DNA from: Pseudomonas sp. UBA1879
Lineage (GTDB): Bacteria > Pseudomonadota > Gammaproteobacteria > Pseudomonadales > Pseudomonadaceae
Assembly: GCF_002338065.1 (NCBI RefSeq)
Contig: NZ_DDHJ01000010.1
Location: 230,996-294,995 of the forward strand
Direction: 5' to 3'
Length of the DNA stretch: 64,000 nt
In this document: positions 7,681-16,409 of the stretch, in pieces
Position numbering within the stretch: the stretch's first letter is position 1
Layout: each line of letters opens with the position of its first letter
The notes under the pieces: model-generated
What the model was told of the DNA's origin: nothing
Databases searched by the model: none
What the model saw: only the letters and a program-made list of their open reading frames with translations
Program-made: the position numbers and the translations under genes

Positions 7681-9845
7681 CACCAGTAATACTGCAACGT
7701 CTTGCCCCACATGGTGTTGGCGTAGGTGCTCTTCAATTGCTTGAACCACCCCTTGCGCACCGGCTGTGGGACGTCCTTGCCGCCGCAGCCGTTGTAGCCG
7801 GATGGCCCGTAGCAGTTGATCGCGCGGAATAACGCGTAGGCTTTCTCGTCACGCCCGGCCGTGGCATCGGCGATCACCGTTTGATAGCCGTCCAGACGGG
7901 AGAACGCCTCCCCCTTGAAGCCCGGCTCGCTGCCCCCGAGTTGTGAAACCGATGGACGTTGATCCAGCGGCATGCTGTCCAGACCGTTGCGCAGAATGAA
8001 CTCGCCGAGGCAGTTCAGGCCTTTCGGGTCTTTAGCGTTGGCGTGCAGGGCGGCGGCGATCTCGCCGATGGCAGGGCAGACGTAGCCTGATTCAGCCTTT
8101 GCGCCGTTCCAGCGGAACAGCTGCAGGCTCTGGCCGTCGCCGTAGACGTAGCCCAATTGCGTGGTGAGTTTGCTGTCGGCGGGTTTTTCCGGCAGGGCCT
8201 TGAGGTCGTCGCCGAACGGCGCGTACTGACCGTGCAGCAGCTCTTTATAAAGGAGCACGAACTGCGCCGTGGCCTTCTCGTTGTCGCTGATGCCCTGAGC
8301 GATCTGCTGACGCAGCAGAGAGGCATCGGCCGCCTTGCCCAGCAGGATCTGACGCACTTGCGCGGACTGCACGGGTGAGTCACTGGCGAACACGTTCGGC
8401 AATTGGCCGTTGCGCTCGAAGTTGATCGCCAGCGCCAGTTCCAGCTGCTCCCGTTGCAGCGGCTGTTGCGCCAACGGCAGCAGTTTCAGCCACAGGCTCT
8501 GCGCGCCTTTCACATCTCCCGTGGCTTCCAGCGCCAGACCGCGCAGGGTCTGTTGACTGAAGGCGAAATAGTCGAGAGTCGCAGGCATGTCCTTGGGCAG
8601 GTGTTTCAGGGCCTCGGCCGGGTTTTTATCGAGGTAGAACGCGAACACTGCCTGCAGGTAATCGAACATCGCCGGTTGCTCGGCGAAGAGGGTTTTCTGA
8701 GCCAGCAGGGCGTCGCGGGTCAGCGGCGTTTGCGTGTCAGGCCGCATGAGCATCAGGTCGTGGGTGGCGGTGATCAGGGTCGCAGGCGTGGCGTCAGCCA
8801 AGAGCATCAGCAGCTTGTTGTCGGTCTCCTGAATCAACCCGTCCAGTGGCAGGTTGCGCTGATCGTCATGGGCGTTGGTCAACTGCGCGTTATAGTCCTG
8901 CGCCAGCGCATTCAGGTCTTTCGACAGCCAGTGGACCCGACGCATCAGGCCCTTGGCGGACTGTGCGTAGGCGCCGGTGGGGTAGGCGCTCAGGTAATGG
9001 TCGAAGGCCTCCGCGACCTGGGCAAATGGCGCGGGGTCGAGGCCCTCTTTCATCGTGCCGTACTCGTCGAAGGCGTCTTTCTGTGCATCGTTGAGCCGGG
9101 TGCGGGCGACCATGTACAGCGCCGTTTCCTTGAGCCACGGCTGAGCACTGTCGCTCAGGCTGACGAAGCCGGTTTCTGCCGCCGTAAAGCGCCCGCTGTA
9201 GAAATCCGACGCGGCTTGCAGGTAGGTCAGGAACGCCTTGCCGTTCGCCGACTGAATGTCCGTAGGCAGCAGCGCCGCCTGTTTTTCGCCTTCCCAGGTG
9301 CAGGTTTCCAACAGCTGCATGCGCGCGCGGGCCAGGGACTGACGCTCGGCGTCGGACAGTTGCGGTGCGTCGACGACGTGCTGAATGAACGCTGTGGCGC
9401 TGTCGTCGCTGTTGCTCCGGCAGCGGCTGCCTTCCCCTTGCAGAAACGCGTCGCCGGCGGTGTCGAGGCTGTCGCGTTTGAGGCCCAGTTTCTCCAGCAG
9501 CTCGCCCAGCGCGGCGGTGCTGGAGTGGTCGCCCTGATCCTCGTCGTCGGCTGAGCTTTCCAGACGCGCCACCGGGAAGGGCACGGGGCCAAAACCTTCG
9601 GCCATTTCATCGTCGGTCAAGTCATTGGGCTTGAGCGCCAGCGCCTTGCGGTCGGCGAGCAGCAATCGCAGGTTCACCCGGCTGTCGTTGGCGGGGCTGA
9701 GGAAGGCGAGGTTGTTGCAGACGTCCAGTGAATCGCGCAGCAGTGACCACGAGGGGTAACAGGAGTCGTCGCCGCTGGCCTGGGCGGAGCCGCAGAAGGT
9801 GATGCCGATGATCAGCGCAAGAGGGGTCAGCGAGCGGATACGCAT
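7680..9845 (-). CDS. Exported protein of unknown function, alpha-helical repeat type
   Basis: I do not recognise a named family. The 721-residue protein has a clear signal peptide (about residues 1-23, ending GSAQA). The long Ala/Leu/Gln-rich body suggests helical TPR-like repeats. It has several Cys residues, consistent with periplasmic disulphides (CYPSWS and CNN early; CYGPSGYNGCGG near the end). It is the first gene of a two-gene unit with the coupled DUF3142 protein, so both probably act together in the envelope. The C-terminal region ends in YW, but it is not convincingly a beta-barrel. Confidence 0.7.
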   Translation of the reverse strand: MRIRSLTPLALIIGITFCGSAQASGDDSCYPSWSLLRDSLDVCNNLAFLSPANDSRVNLRLLLADRKALALKPNDLTDDEMAEGFGPVPFPVARLESSADDEDQGDHSSTAALGELLEKLGLKRDSLDTAGDAFLQGEGSRCRSNSDDSATAFIQHVVDAPQLSDAERQSLARARMQLLETCTWEGEKQAALLPTDIQSANGKAFLTYLQAASDFYSGRFTAAETGFVSLSDSAQPWLKETALYMVARTRLNDAQKDAFDEYGTMKEGLDPAPFAQVAEAFDHYLSAYPTGAYAQSAKGLMRRVHWLSKDLNALAQDYNAQLTNAHDDQRNLPLDGLIQETDNKLLMLLADATPATLITATHDLMLMRPDTQTPLTRDALLAQKTLFAEQPAMFDYLQAVFAFYLDKNPAEALKHLPKDMPATLDYFAFSQQTLRGLALEATGDVKGAQSLWLKLLPLAQQPLQREQLELALAINFERNGQLPNVFASDSPVQSAQVRQILLGKAADASLLRQQIAQGISDNEKATAQFVLLYKELLHGQYAPFGDDLKALPEKPADSKLTTQLGYVYGDGQSLQLFRWNGAKAESGYVCPAIGEIAAALHANAKDPKGLNCLGEFILRNGLDSMPLDQRPSVSQLGGSEPGFKGEAFSRLDGYQTVIADATAGRDEKAYALFRAINCYGPSGYNGCGGKDVPQPVRKGWFKQLKSTYANTMWGKTLQYYW

Positions 9846-9967
9846 GAATAATCCTTGATTTCACTACGCAGAAAGAGGGGGGCGCGGCGAATGATACAGA
9901 TTGTTTTTAACACGCGGATCGGTGGCACTTTGATACGTACTCAGTCTGGCCGACGATGATTAGCGCT

Positions 9968-10055
9968 GTAGCAGCCCGCTTGCTGACGAAGGCGACATGC
10001 CAGATTACGGGAGTGTCGCCGACTCCACGCATTCGTCAGCAAGCCGGCTTCCACA
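9968..10055. repeat. REP-like inverted repeat
   Basis: GTAGCAGCCCGCTTGCTGACG on the left and CGTCAGCAAGCCGGCTTCCAC on the right form an imperfect hairpin. It lies in the 332-base gap between the divergent 721-residue protein gene and the TonB receptor. Apart from a weak Fur-like site nothing else was seen in that gap. Confidence 0.6.
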
Positions 10056-10121
10056 CTGACGAGTCGCGTACTTGGCCATTATTTTCAAAAAACATGTGAG
10101 GTACATCCTGCTGGCATCCGT

Positions 10122-10140
10122 GTAGTGAGAATCAGATGTG
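10122..10140 (+). promoter_or_regulatory. Possible degenerate Fur site upstream of the TonB receptor
   Basis: GTAGTGAGAATCAGATGTG keeps the core spacing of a Fur box (GANAATNAT pattern) with several mismatches. It lies about 40 bases upstream of a siderophore receptor gene, where a Fur site is expected. The match is weak. Confidence 0.3.
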
Positions 10141-10177
10141 TTCCCTCCACTTCACGACACCGTAGGTGCCTCCGTTC

Positions 10178-12367
10178 ATGACAGCTCAATCCGGTTTTTC
10201 CGTGCCTGCCTTGCCCGCCTTTCGTCCTCCTGTGCGGGGCGTGTGTTCGGTCACGGCGTTGCTGTGTTCCCTTGGCCTGAGCACGTTCGCCAGCGCCGTC
10301 GACATGCAGTTGGACGCGGTCAACATCGACGCCACGTCCCAAACCGACATCAGCGAAACCGAGCACAGTCGCATCCACTATCAGGCGAGGCAGGCCTCGG
10401 TCGCCACCCGCACCGAAACCCCGCTGGTGGAAGTGCCGCAAACCGTGAACGTAGTGACCAACCGGGTCCTCGAAGACCGCCAGCCGAACAGCCTCGACGA
10501 AGCGATCAACGCCGTCGGCGGCGTGAAGCAGGGCAACACCCTGGGCGGCACTCAGGACGCCATTCAGAAGCGCGGCTTCGGCACCAACCGCGACAACTCG
10601 ATCATGCGCGACGGCATGCAGTCGGTGCGGGCGCGCAATTTCACGCCGACCACCGAGCGCATCGAAGTGCTGAAAGGGCCATCGTCGATGCTCTACGGCG
10701 TACAGGACCCGGGCGGTGTGATCAACGTCGTCACCAAAAAGCCGCAACTGGTCGATGCCCATTCCATTTCTGCGTTCGGCAGCAGCTTCGGCGGGGGCGG
10801 CGAGCAGATCGACCTGACCGGCCCGATCGGCACAAATGGCCTGGCCTACCGCGTCATTGCCGACCAGCAGAACTACGATTACTGGCGCAATTTCGGCAGC
10901 ATCGACCAGTCGGTGATCGCGCCGTCGCTGGCCTGGTACGGTGACGACACCACGGTCTCGGCGGCCTACGAACACATGGAATATTCGGTGCCGTTCGACC
11001 GGGGCACGCAGATCAACACCAAGACCGGCAAGGTGCTGGACATCCCGCGCAACCGCCGTCTGGACGAGCCGTTCAATGTGACGACGGGCCGCGCCGATTC
11101 TCTCGATCTGCGCATGGATCATCGCCTCAACGACGTGTGGACCCTGCGCACCGGCTACGCCTACAGCCGCAACTATTACAACGACTACCAGTCCCGTTTC
11201 ATCTCGGCCAACTACACCACCGGCGCCGTCACCCGACGCGGCGATGCCACCCGCGATGCGGTGCAATTCGCTCACACCGCCACCGTCAACATGCTGGGCA
11301 ACCTGTACTGGGGCGAGGTGCGCCATGAACTGCTGTTCGGCGCCGATTACATGAAGAACGACCGCGACCTCGGCGACCTGTTTCGCAGCGCCAACAAGGT
11401 CGATTTCAACTACAACGCGCCGGTCTACGGCGTGACCCCGCAGCCGAGCGTGGTCAGCGCGCCAAACAGCGACCAGACCGATCACCTGCGCACCCACGCC
11501 TTCTTCGTACAGGACGCCGTGCACTTGAACGATCAGTGGATCGTCCAGGCCGGTTTGCGCTACGACGCCTTTGACGAAGTGACTGGCAAGGGCCGCCCGT
11601 TCGTGGTGGGTGCCGACGTCAAAGACAGCAAAGTCGTGCCCCGGTTGGGCCTGGTTTACCTGATCCAGCCGGACTGGTCGGTGTATGGCAGCTACACCGA
11701 ATCGTTCCGCCCGAACACCTCGATCGCCGCGCCGATTGGCGACCTCCCGCCGGAAGAGGGCAAGTCTTACGAGATCGGCACCAAGTTTCAGAACGACGCC
11801 ATCACGGCCACCGTCGCGCTGTTCAACATCAACAAGAAAAACGTGCAGACCAGCGAGCCCTGCGGCGTGAACGGCGCCGAGACCTGCACGCGGGTCTCGG
11901 GCGAGGTGCGTTCCCGAGGGCTGGAGGCCGACATCACCGGTCAGATCAATGAATTCTGGAGCCTCACCGGCAGCTACGCCTACACCGACACCAAAGTCCT
12001 GGAAGACCCCATCCTCAAAGGCGAGCCGCTGGACGGAGTGTCCAAACACACCGGCGCCCTCTACCTGACCCGCGACTTCGGCCAGGTCGGCATCGGTGAT
12101 TTGCGCGCAGGCGCCGGCGCACGTTTCGCCAGCCGTTGGGGCGTGAACGACGGCGCCGGGACCGAATACCACCTGCCGTCCTCCAAAATCGCCGACGCCT
12201 TCGTCGCCTACAACATGAAGTTCGACGACCGCGACCTGACCCTGCAACTCAACCTGAAAAACATGTTCGACGAGAAGTACTACACCTCCGCCAGCGGCCT
12301 CGGCTCACCGGCCATCTCCATTGGTGAGCCACGGCAGTTGGTGGCGCGGGCCAAGTTGGCGTTTTGA
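10178..12367 (+). CDS. TonB-dependent siderophore receptor
   Basis: This 729-residue outer-membrane receptor imports a ferric siderophore using TonB energy. A signal peptide ends near STFASA. The plug domain follows (about residues 55-165: VEVPQTVNVVTNRVLEDR, then IEVLKGPSSMLYG and GGVINVVTKKP). A 22-strand barrel extends to a C-terminal Phe (ARAKLAF). No STN signalling domain precedes the plug and no sigma/anti-sigma pair is adjacent, so it is not a FecA-type transducer. The start is the ATG of MTAQSGFS; a GTG four codons upstream is possible. The ligand is unknown; the plug resembles FoxA/FhuE-class receptors. Confidence 0.92.
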   Translation: MTAQSGFSVPALPAFRPPVRGVCSVTALLCSLGLSTFASAVDMQLDAVNIDATSQTDISETEHSRIHYQARQASVATRTETPLVEVPQTVNVVTNRVLEDRQPNSLDEAINAVGGVKQGNTLGGTQDAIQKRGFGTNRDNSIMRDGMQSVRARNFTPTTERIEVLKGPSSMLYGVQDPGGVINVVTKKPQLVDAHSISAFGSSFGGGGEQIDLTGPIGTNGLAYRVIADQQNYDYWRNFGSIDQSVIAPSLAWYGDDTTVSAAYEHMEYSVPFDRGTQINTKTGKVLDIPRNRRLDEPFNVTTGRADSLDLRMDHRLNDVWTLRTGYAYSRNYYNDYQSRFISANYTTGAVTRRGDATRDAVQFAHTATVNMLGNLYWGEVRHELLFGADYMKNDRDLGDLFRSANKVDFNYNAPVYGVTPQPSVVSAPNSDQTDHLRTHAFFVQDAVHLNDQWIVQAGLRYDAFDEVTGKGRPFVVGADVKDSKVVPRLGLVYLIQPDWSVYGSYTESFRPNTSIAAPIGDLPPEEGKSYEIGTKFQNDAITATVALFNINKKNVQTSEPCGVNGAETCTRVSGEVRSRGLEADITGQINEFWSLTGSYAYTDTKVLEDPILKGEPLDGVSKHTGALYLTRDFGQVGIGDLRAGAGARFASRWGVNDGAGTEYHLPSSKIADAFVAYNMKFDDRDLTLQLNLKNMFDEKYYTSASGLGSPAISIGEPRQLVARAKLAF

Positions 12368-12541
12368 GGCGAAGTCCTACGACCAGCTAGACATCTTGGC
12401 TGTAGGGCTTGTGCAGTACCCAACCTGATTGCCTTCATCGCTATTCGTTAATCCCTACGTGACGTCTGTCCTGCGGCTGACTTCGGTTTTGTTTTCACAT
12501 TGTTAATTTTCTGGCCGGATTTCTTCGAGGCAGCATTAGCA

Positions 12542-13189
12542 ATGATGGATGAGGGCACGGAACAGGTGAGGCCGGCGGTAGTGAATTGTGATACAGGGCT
12601 GGGCCAAGCGCTGATCGCGATGTTTCGGTCTCTGGACAGTGAACTGAGATTTGAACGTTCGCCGCCAGGATCACTCATCGTCGTGGTTTTCGGCGGGTGT
12701 GCGGTACACCTGTACACGAGCCATCGGGTGTCGACTGACGTGGATGCAGAGTTCGTCGATGTAGCCATTCCCTCCAGCATCAACTTGCGTGGCCTATTGG
12801 CCGCGCTGCCAGAAGCGTTTCAGGAAGAGGGCAGTGGTCGTGTCATGGAACTGACTTACGACCTCAACTTCAGCGCGTGCCTTGGGCCTTTGCATGAGGA
12901 TTATCTGGAGCGCGGCGTGCCACTCGTTTCATTCGGCGCCGACTCTCCTTTACAAGTCTTGATTGCCTCGCCGGTCGATGTCGCGATTTCCAAACTGGGT
13001 CGCGGCACCGATCAGGACGTCAGTGATATATACGCTCTACTGCGTACCGGGTTCATCCTCGCCTCAGATTTCGAGCGCTTGGCGCTACAGGCGATTGATT
13101 GCTATGTTGGCAATCACGAACCCCCGACTTCGATCCTCAGGAATATCCTGGAGGATTATCTGGAGACTCCCAATGGCGAACCCTGCTGA
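12542..13189 (+). CDS. Nucleotidyltransferase-like protein (DUF6036/AbiEii-type fold)
   Basis: The roughly 215-residue product carries VVFGGCAVHLYTSHRVSTD followed by VDAEF, the GG...DxD arrangement of the DNA-polymerase-beta-type nucleotidyltransferase fold seen in DUF6036 and AbiEii proteins. A later SPVDVAISKLGRGTDQD segment matches the second conserved block (the K with downstream D). The start is uncertain: two adjacent ATGs lie about 11 bases after GAGG, and a TTG lies 42 bases further upstream. It overlaps the next gene by 17 bases, so the two are co-translated. In other bacteria such genes serve toxin-antitoxin or abortive-infection functions; that role is only inferred here. Confidence 0.75.
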   Translation: MMDEGTEQVRPAVVNCDTGLGQALIAMFRSLDSELRFERSPPGSLIVVVFGGCAVHLYTSHRVSTDVDAEFVDVAIPSSINLRGLLAALPEAFQEEGSGRVMELTYDLNFSACLGPLHEDYLERGVPLVSFGADSPLQVLIASPVDVAISKLGRGTDQDVSDIYALLRTGFILASDFERLALQAIDCYVGNHEPPTSILRNILEDYLETPNGEPC

Positions 13190-13628
13190 TCGCCACATTC
13201 TTTCTCGAGCGCTGGACGCCTTGAGCCGCAGTCCCCTGAGCGAGGCCGACGACGGCGCGTTGATCAGCGCTGCTCACGAGATCTGGTACGAGCAATCAAG
13301 TCTTGAGTCGGAGCTTCGGTTGTTTCTCTCGCATTCCCCTGATGAGGTTGGAGTGCGCAGAGCCGGGTATTTGATGGAGAGACTCACGCGCTTCACATGC
13401 CTCAGTGACGAGCGGGCGTCCGAAGCGTTGTATTCGTTAAGATTGTTGCTCTACAGGTATCGCAGCCATGACCAGGTCGACCGTCAACCGGGGGTGCGAT
13501 TGCGCGAACGGCGTGATGAGCTGGCCGCCACTTGGGGATTGAGTGAGGGACTTGGATTGAAAGTCCAAATCCTTTTGCCCTACCAAACCCGTCATTACGC
13601 CGCCACACGCTTGACCGCTTTCAAATAA
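13173..13628 (+). CDS. Small helical protein coupled to the nucleotidyltransferase-like gene
   Basis: I do not recognise a family. The 151-residue product starts at an ATG with GGAG 7 bases upstream, inside the end of the preceding gene. It is rich in Leu, Arg, Ser and Glu and looks all-helical. No signal peptide or membrane segment is visible. The overlap suggests a fixed stoichiometry with the nucleotidyltransferase-like protein, possibly as cognate partner of a two-component module. It contains an R-x4-H string (RLFLSH), but its context is not convincing for a HEPN nuclease. Confidence 0.6.
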   Translation: MANPADRHILSRALDALSRSPLSEADDGALISAAHEIWYEQSSLESELRLFLSHSPDEVGVRRAGYLMERLTRFTCLSDERASEALYSLRLLLYRYRSHDQVDRQPGVRLRERRDELAATWGLSEGLGLKVQILLPYQTRHYAATRLTAFK

Positions 13629-13748
13629 TCCCGCGCCCTGCGCTCGCGTTATTCCAGTGCTTGTCCGCCCCACCTTTGTTAAATTCCCCTTCGGCGCACG
13701 TCTACTCCGGGCGGTGCCTGTCCCCCAGCGTTGAAACCGGAATCGTTC

Positions 13749-14801
13749 ATGCCGAAGAAATCAGGCAGGTCGGCGGACCTTGTGTCGTCGTCCGAGCCGA
13801 AGAAAGCCTCCAGCCTTACGTTGATCGATGTGGCCAAGGTCGCGGGTGTTTCGCCCATGACGGTGTCGCGGGCGTTGCATCGGCCTGATCTGGTGAGCGA
13901 GGACACCCGTGAGAAGGTGCGCGAAGCAGTGCGCAAAACCGGGTATGTGCCGAATATGCTGGCCGGCGGTCTCGCCAGCAGCAAGAGCCGGCTGGTGGCG
14001 ATTTTCCTGCCGACGATTGCCAACTCGATCTTTGCCGATACGGTGCAGGCGCTGATGGATCGGCTGACCCAGGCCGGTTATCAGACGCTGCTGGGCCTGA
14101 CCGGCTACGACGCCGAGCAGGAAGAAAAGCTGCTGGAAGCGGTGCTGGGCAGGCGCCCCGACGGCATCGTGCTGACCGGTACGCTGCACACCGAATCCAG
14201 CCGAACGCGTCTGGCGCAGGCGGGCATTCCAGTGGTCGAGGCGTGGGACTTGAGTGAAGACCCCATCGACATGCTTGTCGGGTTCTCCCACGAAAAAGTA
14301 GGGCAGGACACCGCGCGGCACCTGCTGCAAAAAGGCTATAAGCGCTTCTCCGTCGTGGCCATCGGCGACCCTCGCGGTTTGCGTCGTTGCCACAGTCTGA
14401 TCGCCGCACTTAATCAACACGGCATCGACGATGTGCCGATGGAAGTCCTCGCGCCGCCCGCCACGCTCCAAGTCGGGCGGGAAGGGCTGGCGAACCTGCT
14501 GGACCGCGGCGTCTCCACGGACATCGTCGTGTGCAGCTCCGACACTGTCGCTCAAGGTGTCCTGGCCGAAGCGGCCAGTCGCGGCCTGCGGGTGCCGGAA
14601 GACCTCGCCGTCATGGGTTTCGGCGATTTGAGCAGTGCGGCGCAGGTCTATCCGGCGCTGTCCACCGTGCGGGTCGATGGCAACCGCATCGGGTTGCAGG
14701 TCGCGCAGGCCTTGCTCGACCGCTTTCAAGAACACACCTCCAGCGCCACGCCCGTTCGCGTCGACACCGGATTTACCCTCATCGACCGCGCCAGTACCTG
14801 A
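13749..14801 (+). CDS. LacI-family transcriptional regulator of the aldarate operon
   Basis: The 350-residue protein has a LacI helix-turn-helix (about 25-80: TLIDVAKVAGVSPMTVSRAL, then YVPNMLAGGLASSKS hinge) and a sugar-binding periplasmic-protein-like domain. It resembles GntR-type LacI members that sense sugar acids. The start is the ATG giving MPKKSGRS, with GGA upstream; a TTG six codons earlier is less likely. It lies directly upstream of, and in the same direction as, the MFS/dehydratase/MFS genes. Two identical palindromes in the gap between them are its probable operators. Confidence 0.9.
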   Translation: MPKKSGRSADLVSSSEPKKASSLTLIDVAKVAGVSPMTVSRALHRPDLVSEDTREKVREAVRKTGYVPNMLAGGLASSKSRLVAIFLPTIANSIFADTVQALMDRLTQAGYQTLLGLTGYDAEQEEKLLEAVLGRRPDGIVLTGTLHTESSRTRLAQAGIPVVEAWDLSEDPIDMLVGFSHEKVGQDTARHLLQKGYKRFSVVAIGDPRGLRRCHSLIAALNQHGIDDVPMEVLAPPATLQVGREGLANLLDRGVSTDIVVCSSDTVAQGVLAEAASRGLRVPEDLAVMGFGDLSSAAQVYPALSTVRVDGNRIGLQVAQALLDRFQEHTSSATPVRVDTGFTLIDRAST

Positions 14802-14834
14802 ACCTCGTTTTTCGATTGTCCGACAAACGTGATA

Positions 14835-14862
14835 TTGAATGATTGCGCAATCAGTGTAGTAT
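14835..14862 (+). promoter_or_regulatory. Candidate sigma-70 promoter of the aldarate operon
   Basis: TTGAAT (14835-14840) and TAGTAT (14857-14862) are separated by 16 bases. The first operator palindrome lies inside the spacer, a classic arrangement for direct repression by occlusion of RNA polymerase. Start-site data are absent. Confidence 0.45.
14840..14853. promoter_or_regulatory. LacI-type operator O1
   Basis: TGATTGCGCAATCA is a perfect 14-base palindrome with the central CG typical of LacI-family operators. An identical copy lies 77 bases downstream, and both lie between the LacI gene and the first transporter gene. Confidence 0.8.
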
Positions 14863-14916
14863 TTTCCCTCAAGGCATCTGCAGATGATCGGCAATGCCTT
14901 TTTTACTGGGCGGTAA

Positions 14917-14930
14917 TGATTGCGCAATCA
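14917..14930. promoter_or_regulatory. LacI-type operator O2
   Basis: This is a second exact copy of TGATTGCGCAATCA, 77 bases (about seven helical turns) from O1. That spacing would permit looping by a dimer of dimers or cooperative binding. Confidence 0.8.
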
Positions 14931-14999
14931 TAAAATGTCGCGCACACACGGGCACGTCCAGACACAGGCGCGGGCTTCATCACGACAAGGAAAATAACA

Positions 15000-16373
15000 G
15001 TGATCTCCACACCACCGGTTTCGGCGAAGACCAATGTTCGCTATTTGATCCTTACGATGATTTTCATCGTGACCGTGTTCAATTACGTTGACCGCGCCAC
15101 GCTGTCCGTTGCCGCTCCGTCGATGCGCACCGACCTGGGCTTCGATGCCATCACCATGGGCATCGCGTTCTCGGCGTTCGGTTGGGCCTACACCAGCATG
15201 CAGATTCCGGGCGGCATCGTGCTCGACCGTTTCGGGTCGCGTCTGGTGCTGGGCATGAGCCTGATCATCTGGTCGGCGCTGACGTACTTGCAGGGCTACG
15301 TCGATATGTTCAGTTCGGCGTTCGTCGTGCTGTTCGTCCTGCGCTTTTTGATGGGCGTGGCTGAGTCGCCGGCCTTTCCCGCCAACAACCGCCTGACCGT
15401 GATGTGGTTTCCGCGTCATGAACGTGGACTCGCCACAGCGATCTTCCAGTCGGCGCAGTACTTCGCATTGGCCGCCTTCACGCCGCTGATGGTGTTGCTG
15501 CTCAACAGCTTTGGCTGGCAGCACGTGTTTTTCTGGACCGGCGGGGCCGGCATCCTCATCGGCCTGTTGTGGTTCAAGCTGGTCCACGAGCCGCGCAAGG
15601 ACAAACGCGCCAATCAGGCCGAGATCGACTACATCGAAGCCGGTGGCGGGCTGCCGAACATGGGCGACGTGAAGACCCCGTTCAGTTGGAAACGGGCCAA
15701 GGCCATCGGCGCCAACCGCATGATGCTCGGCGTGTATCTGGGGCAGTTCTGCCTGACGTCCATCACTTGGTTTTTCCTGACCTGGTTCCCGACCTACCTT
15801 ATCGAAGCCAAGGGCATGACCATGCTCAAGGTCGGCCTGGTTGCGGCCATCCCGCCGATTGCTGGCTGTCTCGGGGGCATGATCGGCGGCGTCTGGTCCG
15901 ACTGGATGCTGAAAAAGGGCTACAGCCTGACCGCTGCCCGCAAGACCCCGATTATTTGCGGGTTGTTGCTGTCCAGCACCATCGTCATCGCCAACTACAC
16001 CCAGTCGATCCCTGTGGTGATCGGCGTGATGTCCCTGGCGTTCTTCGCCAAAGGCATCGGCAACCTGGGTTGGTGCATCGTCGGTGACGTCTCGCCAAAA
16101 CGCTCGATGGGCATCAGCGGGGCGATGTTCAACTTCTGCGGCAACATCGCCAGCATCGTCACGCCAATTGCTATCGGTGTGTTGGTCAATCAGCTCGGGT
16201 CGTTCGATTCGGCGCTGATCTACGTCGGGGCCATGGGCCTGCTCGGCGCCTTCGCTTACCTCGTGATTGTCGGCCCCCTGAACCGTCTCGACCTCGACGA
16301 TCTGGAAGACACGCCTGTGCCCGATCGGACCACCCGCAGCAAGAACGACGGTCTGTCCGGCCAACGCGTCTGA
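15000..16373 (+). CDS. MFS sugar-acid transporter (anion:cation symporter family, GudP/DgoT-like)
   Basis: The 457-residue protein has 12 membrane segments. It carries the family signature in the first helices (FNYVDRATLSVAAPSM) and the GGIVLDRFGSR loop of the major facilitator superfamily. Glucarate/galactarate and galactonate carriers share this pattern. It starts at GTG after an AAGGA site. It is the first gene of the LacI-controlled unit, and the next gene encodes an acid-sugar dehydratase, so the cargo is probably galactarate, talarate or a related aldarate. A second, similar carrier follows the dehydratase. Confidence 0.88.
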   Translation: MISTPPVSAKTNVRYLILTMIFIVTVFNYVDRATLSVAAPSMRTDLGFDAITMGIAFSAFGWAYTSMQIPGGIVLDRFGSRLVLGMSLIIWSALTYLQGYVDMFSSAFVVLFVLRFLMGVAESPAFPANNRLTVMWFPRHERGLATAIFQSAQYFALAAFTPLMVLLLNSFGWQHVFFWTGGAGILIGLLWFKLVHEPRKDKRANQAEIDYIEAGGGLPNMGDVKTPFSWKRAKAIGANRMMLGVYLGQFCLTSITWFFLTWFPTYLIEAKGMTMLKVGLVAAIPPIAGCLGGMIGGVWSDWMLKKGYSLTAARKTPIICGLLLSSTIVIANYTQSIPVVIGVMSLAFFAKGIGNLGWCIVGDVSPKRSMGISGAMFNFCGNIASIVTPIAIGVLVNQLGSFDSALIYVGAMGLLGAFAYLVIVGPLNRLDLDDLEDTPVPDRTTRSKNDGLSGQRV

Positions 16374-16409
16374 TCACTCAGCCTCATAAGAATTCGTAAG
16401 GAGAATGCC

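Noticed and set aside
8403..9554. A plus-strand frame of 383 codons inside the 721-residue exported protein gene
   Set aside because: The minus-strand gene has a signal peptide and coupled partner. The plus-strand frame has no start site context or family features.
10085..12247. A 720-codon minus-strand frame under the TonB receptor
   Set aside because: The plus-strand product has complete plug and barrel motifs. The antisense product has no recognisable domain and reflects GC-rich codon structure.
13173..13628. HEPN nuclease role for the 151-residue partner protein
   Set aside because: Only one R-x4-H string is present, with Leu after the Arg instead of the usual polar residue. The evidence is too weak to name the family.
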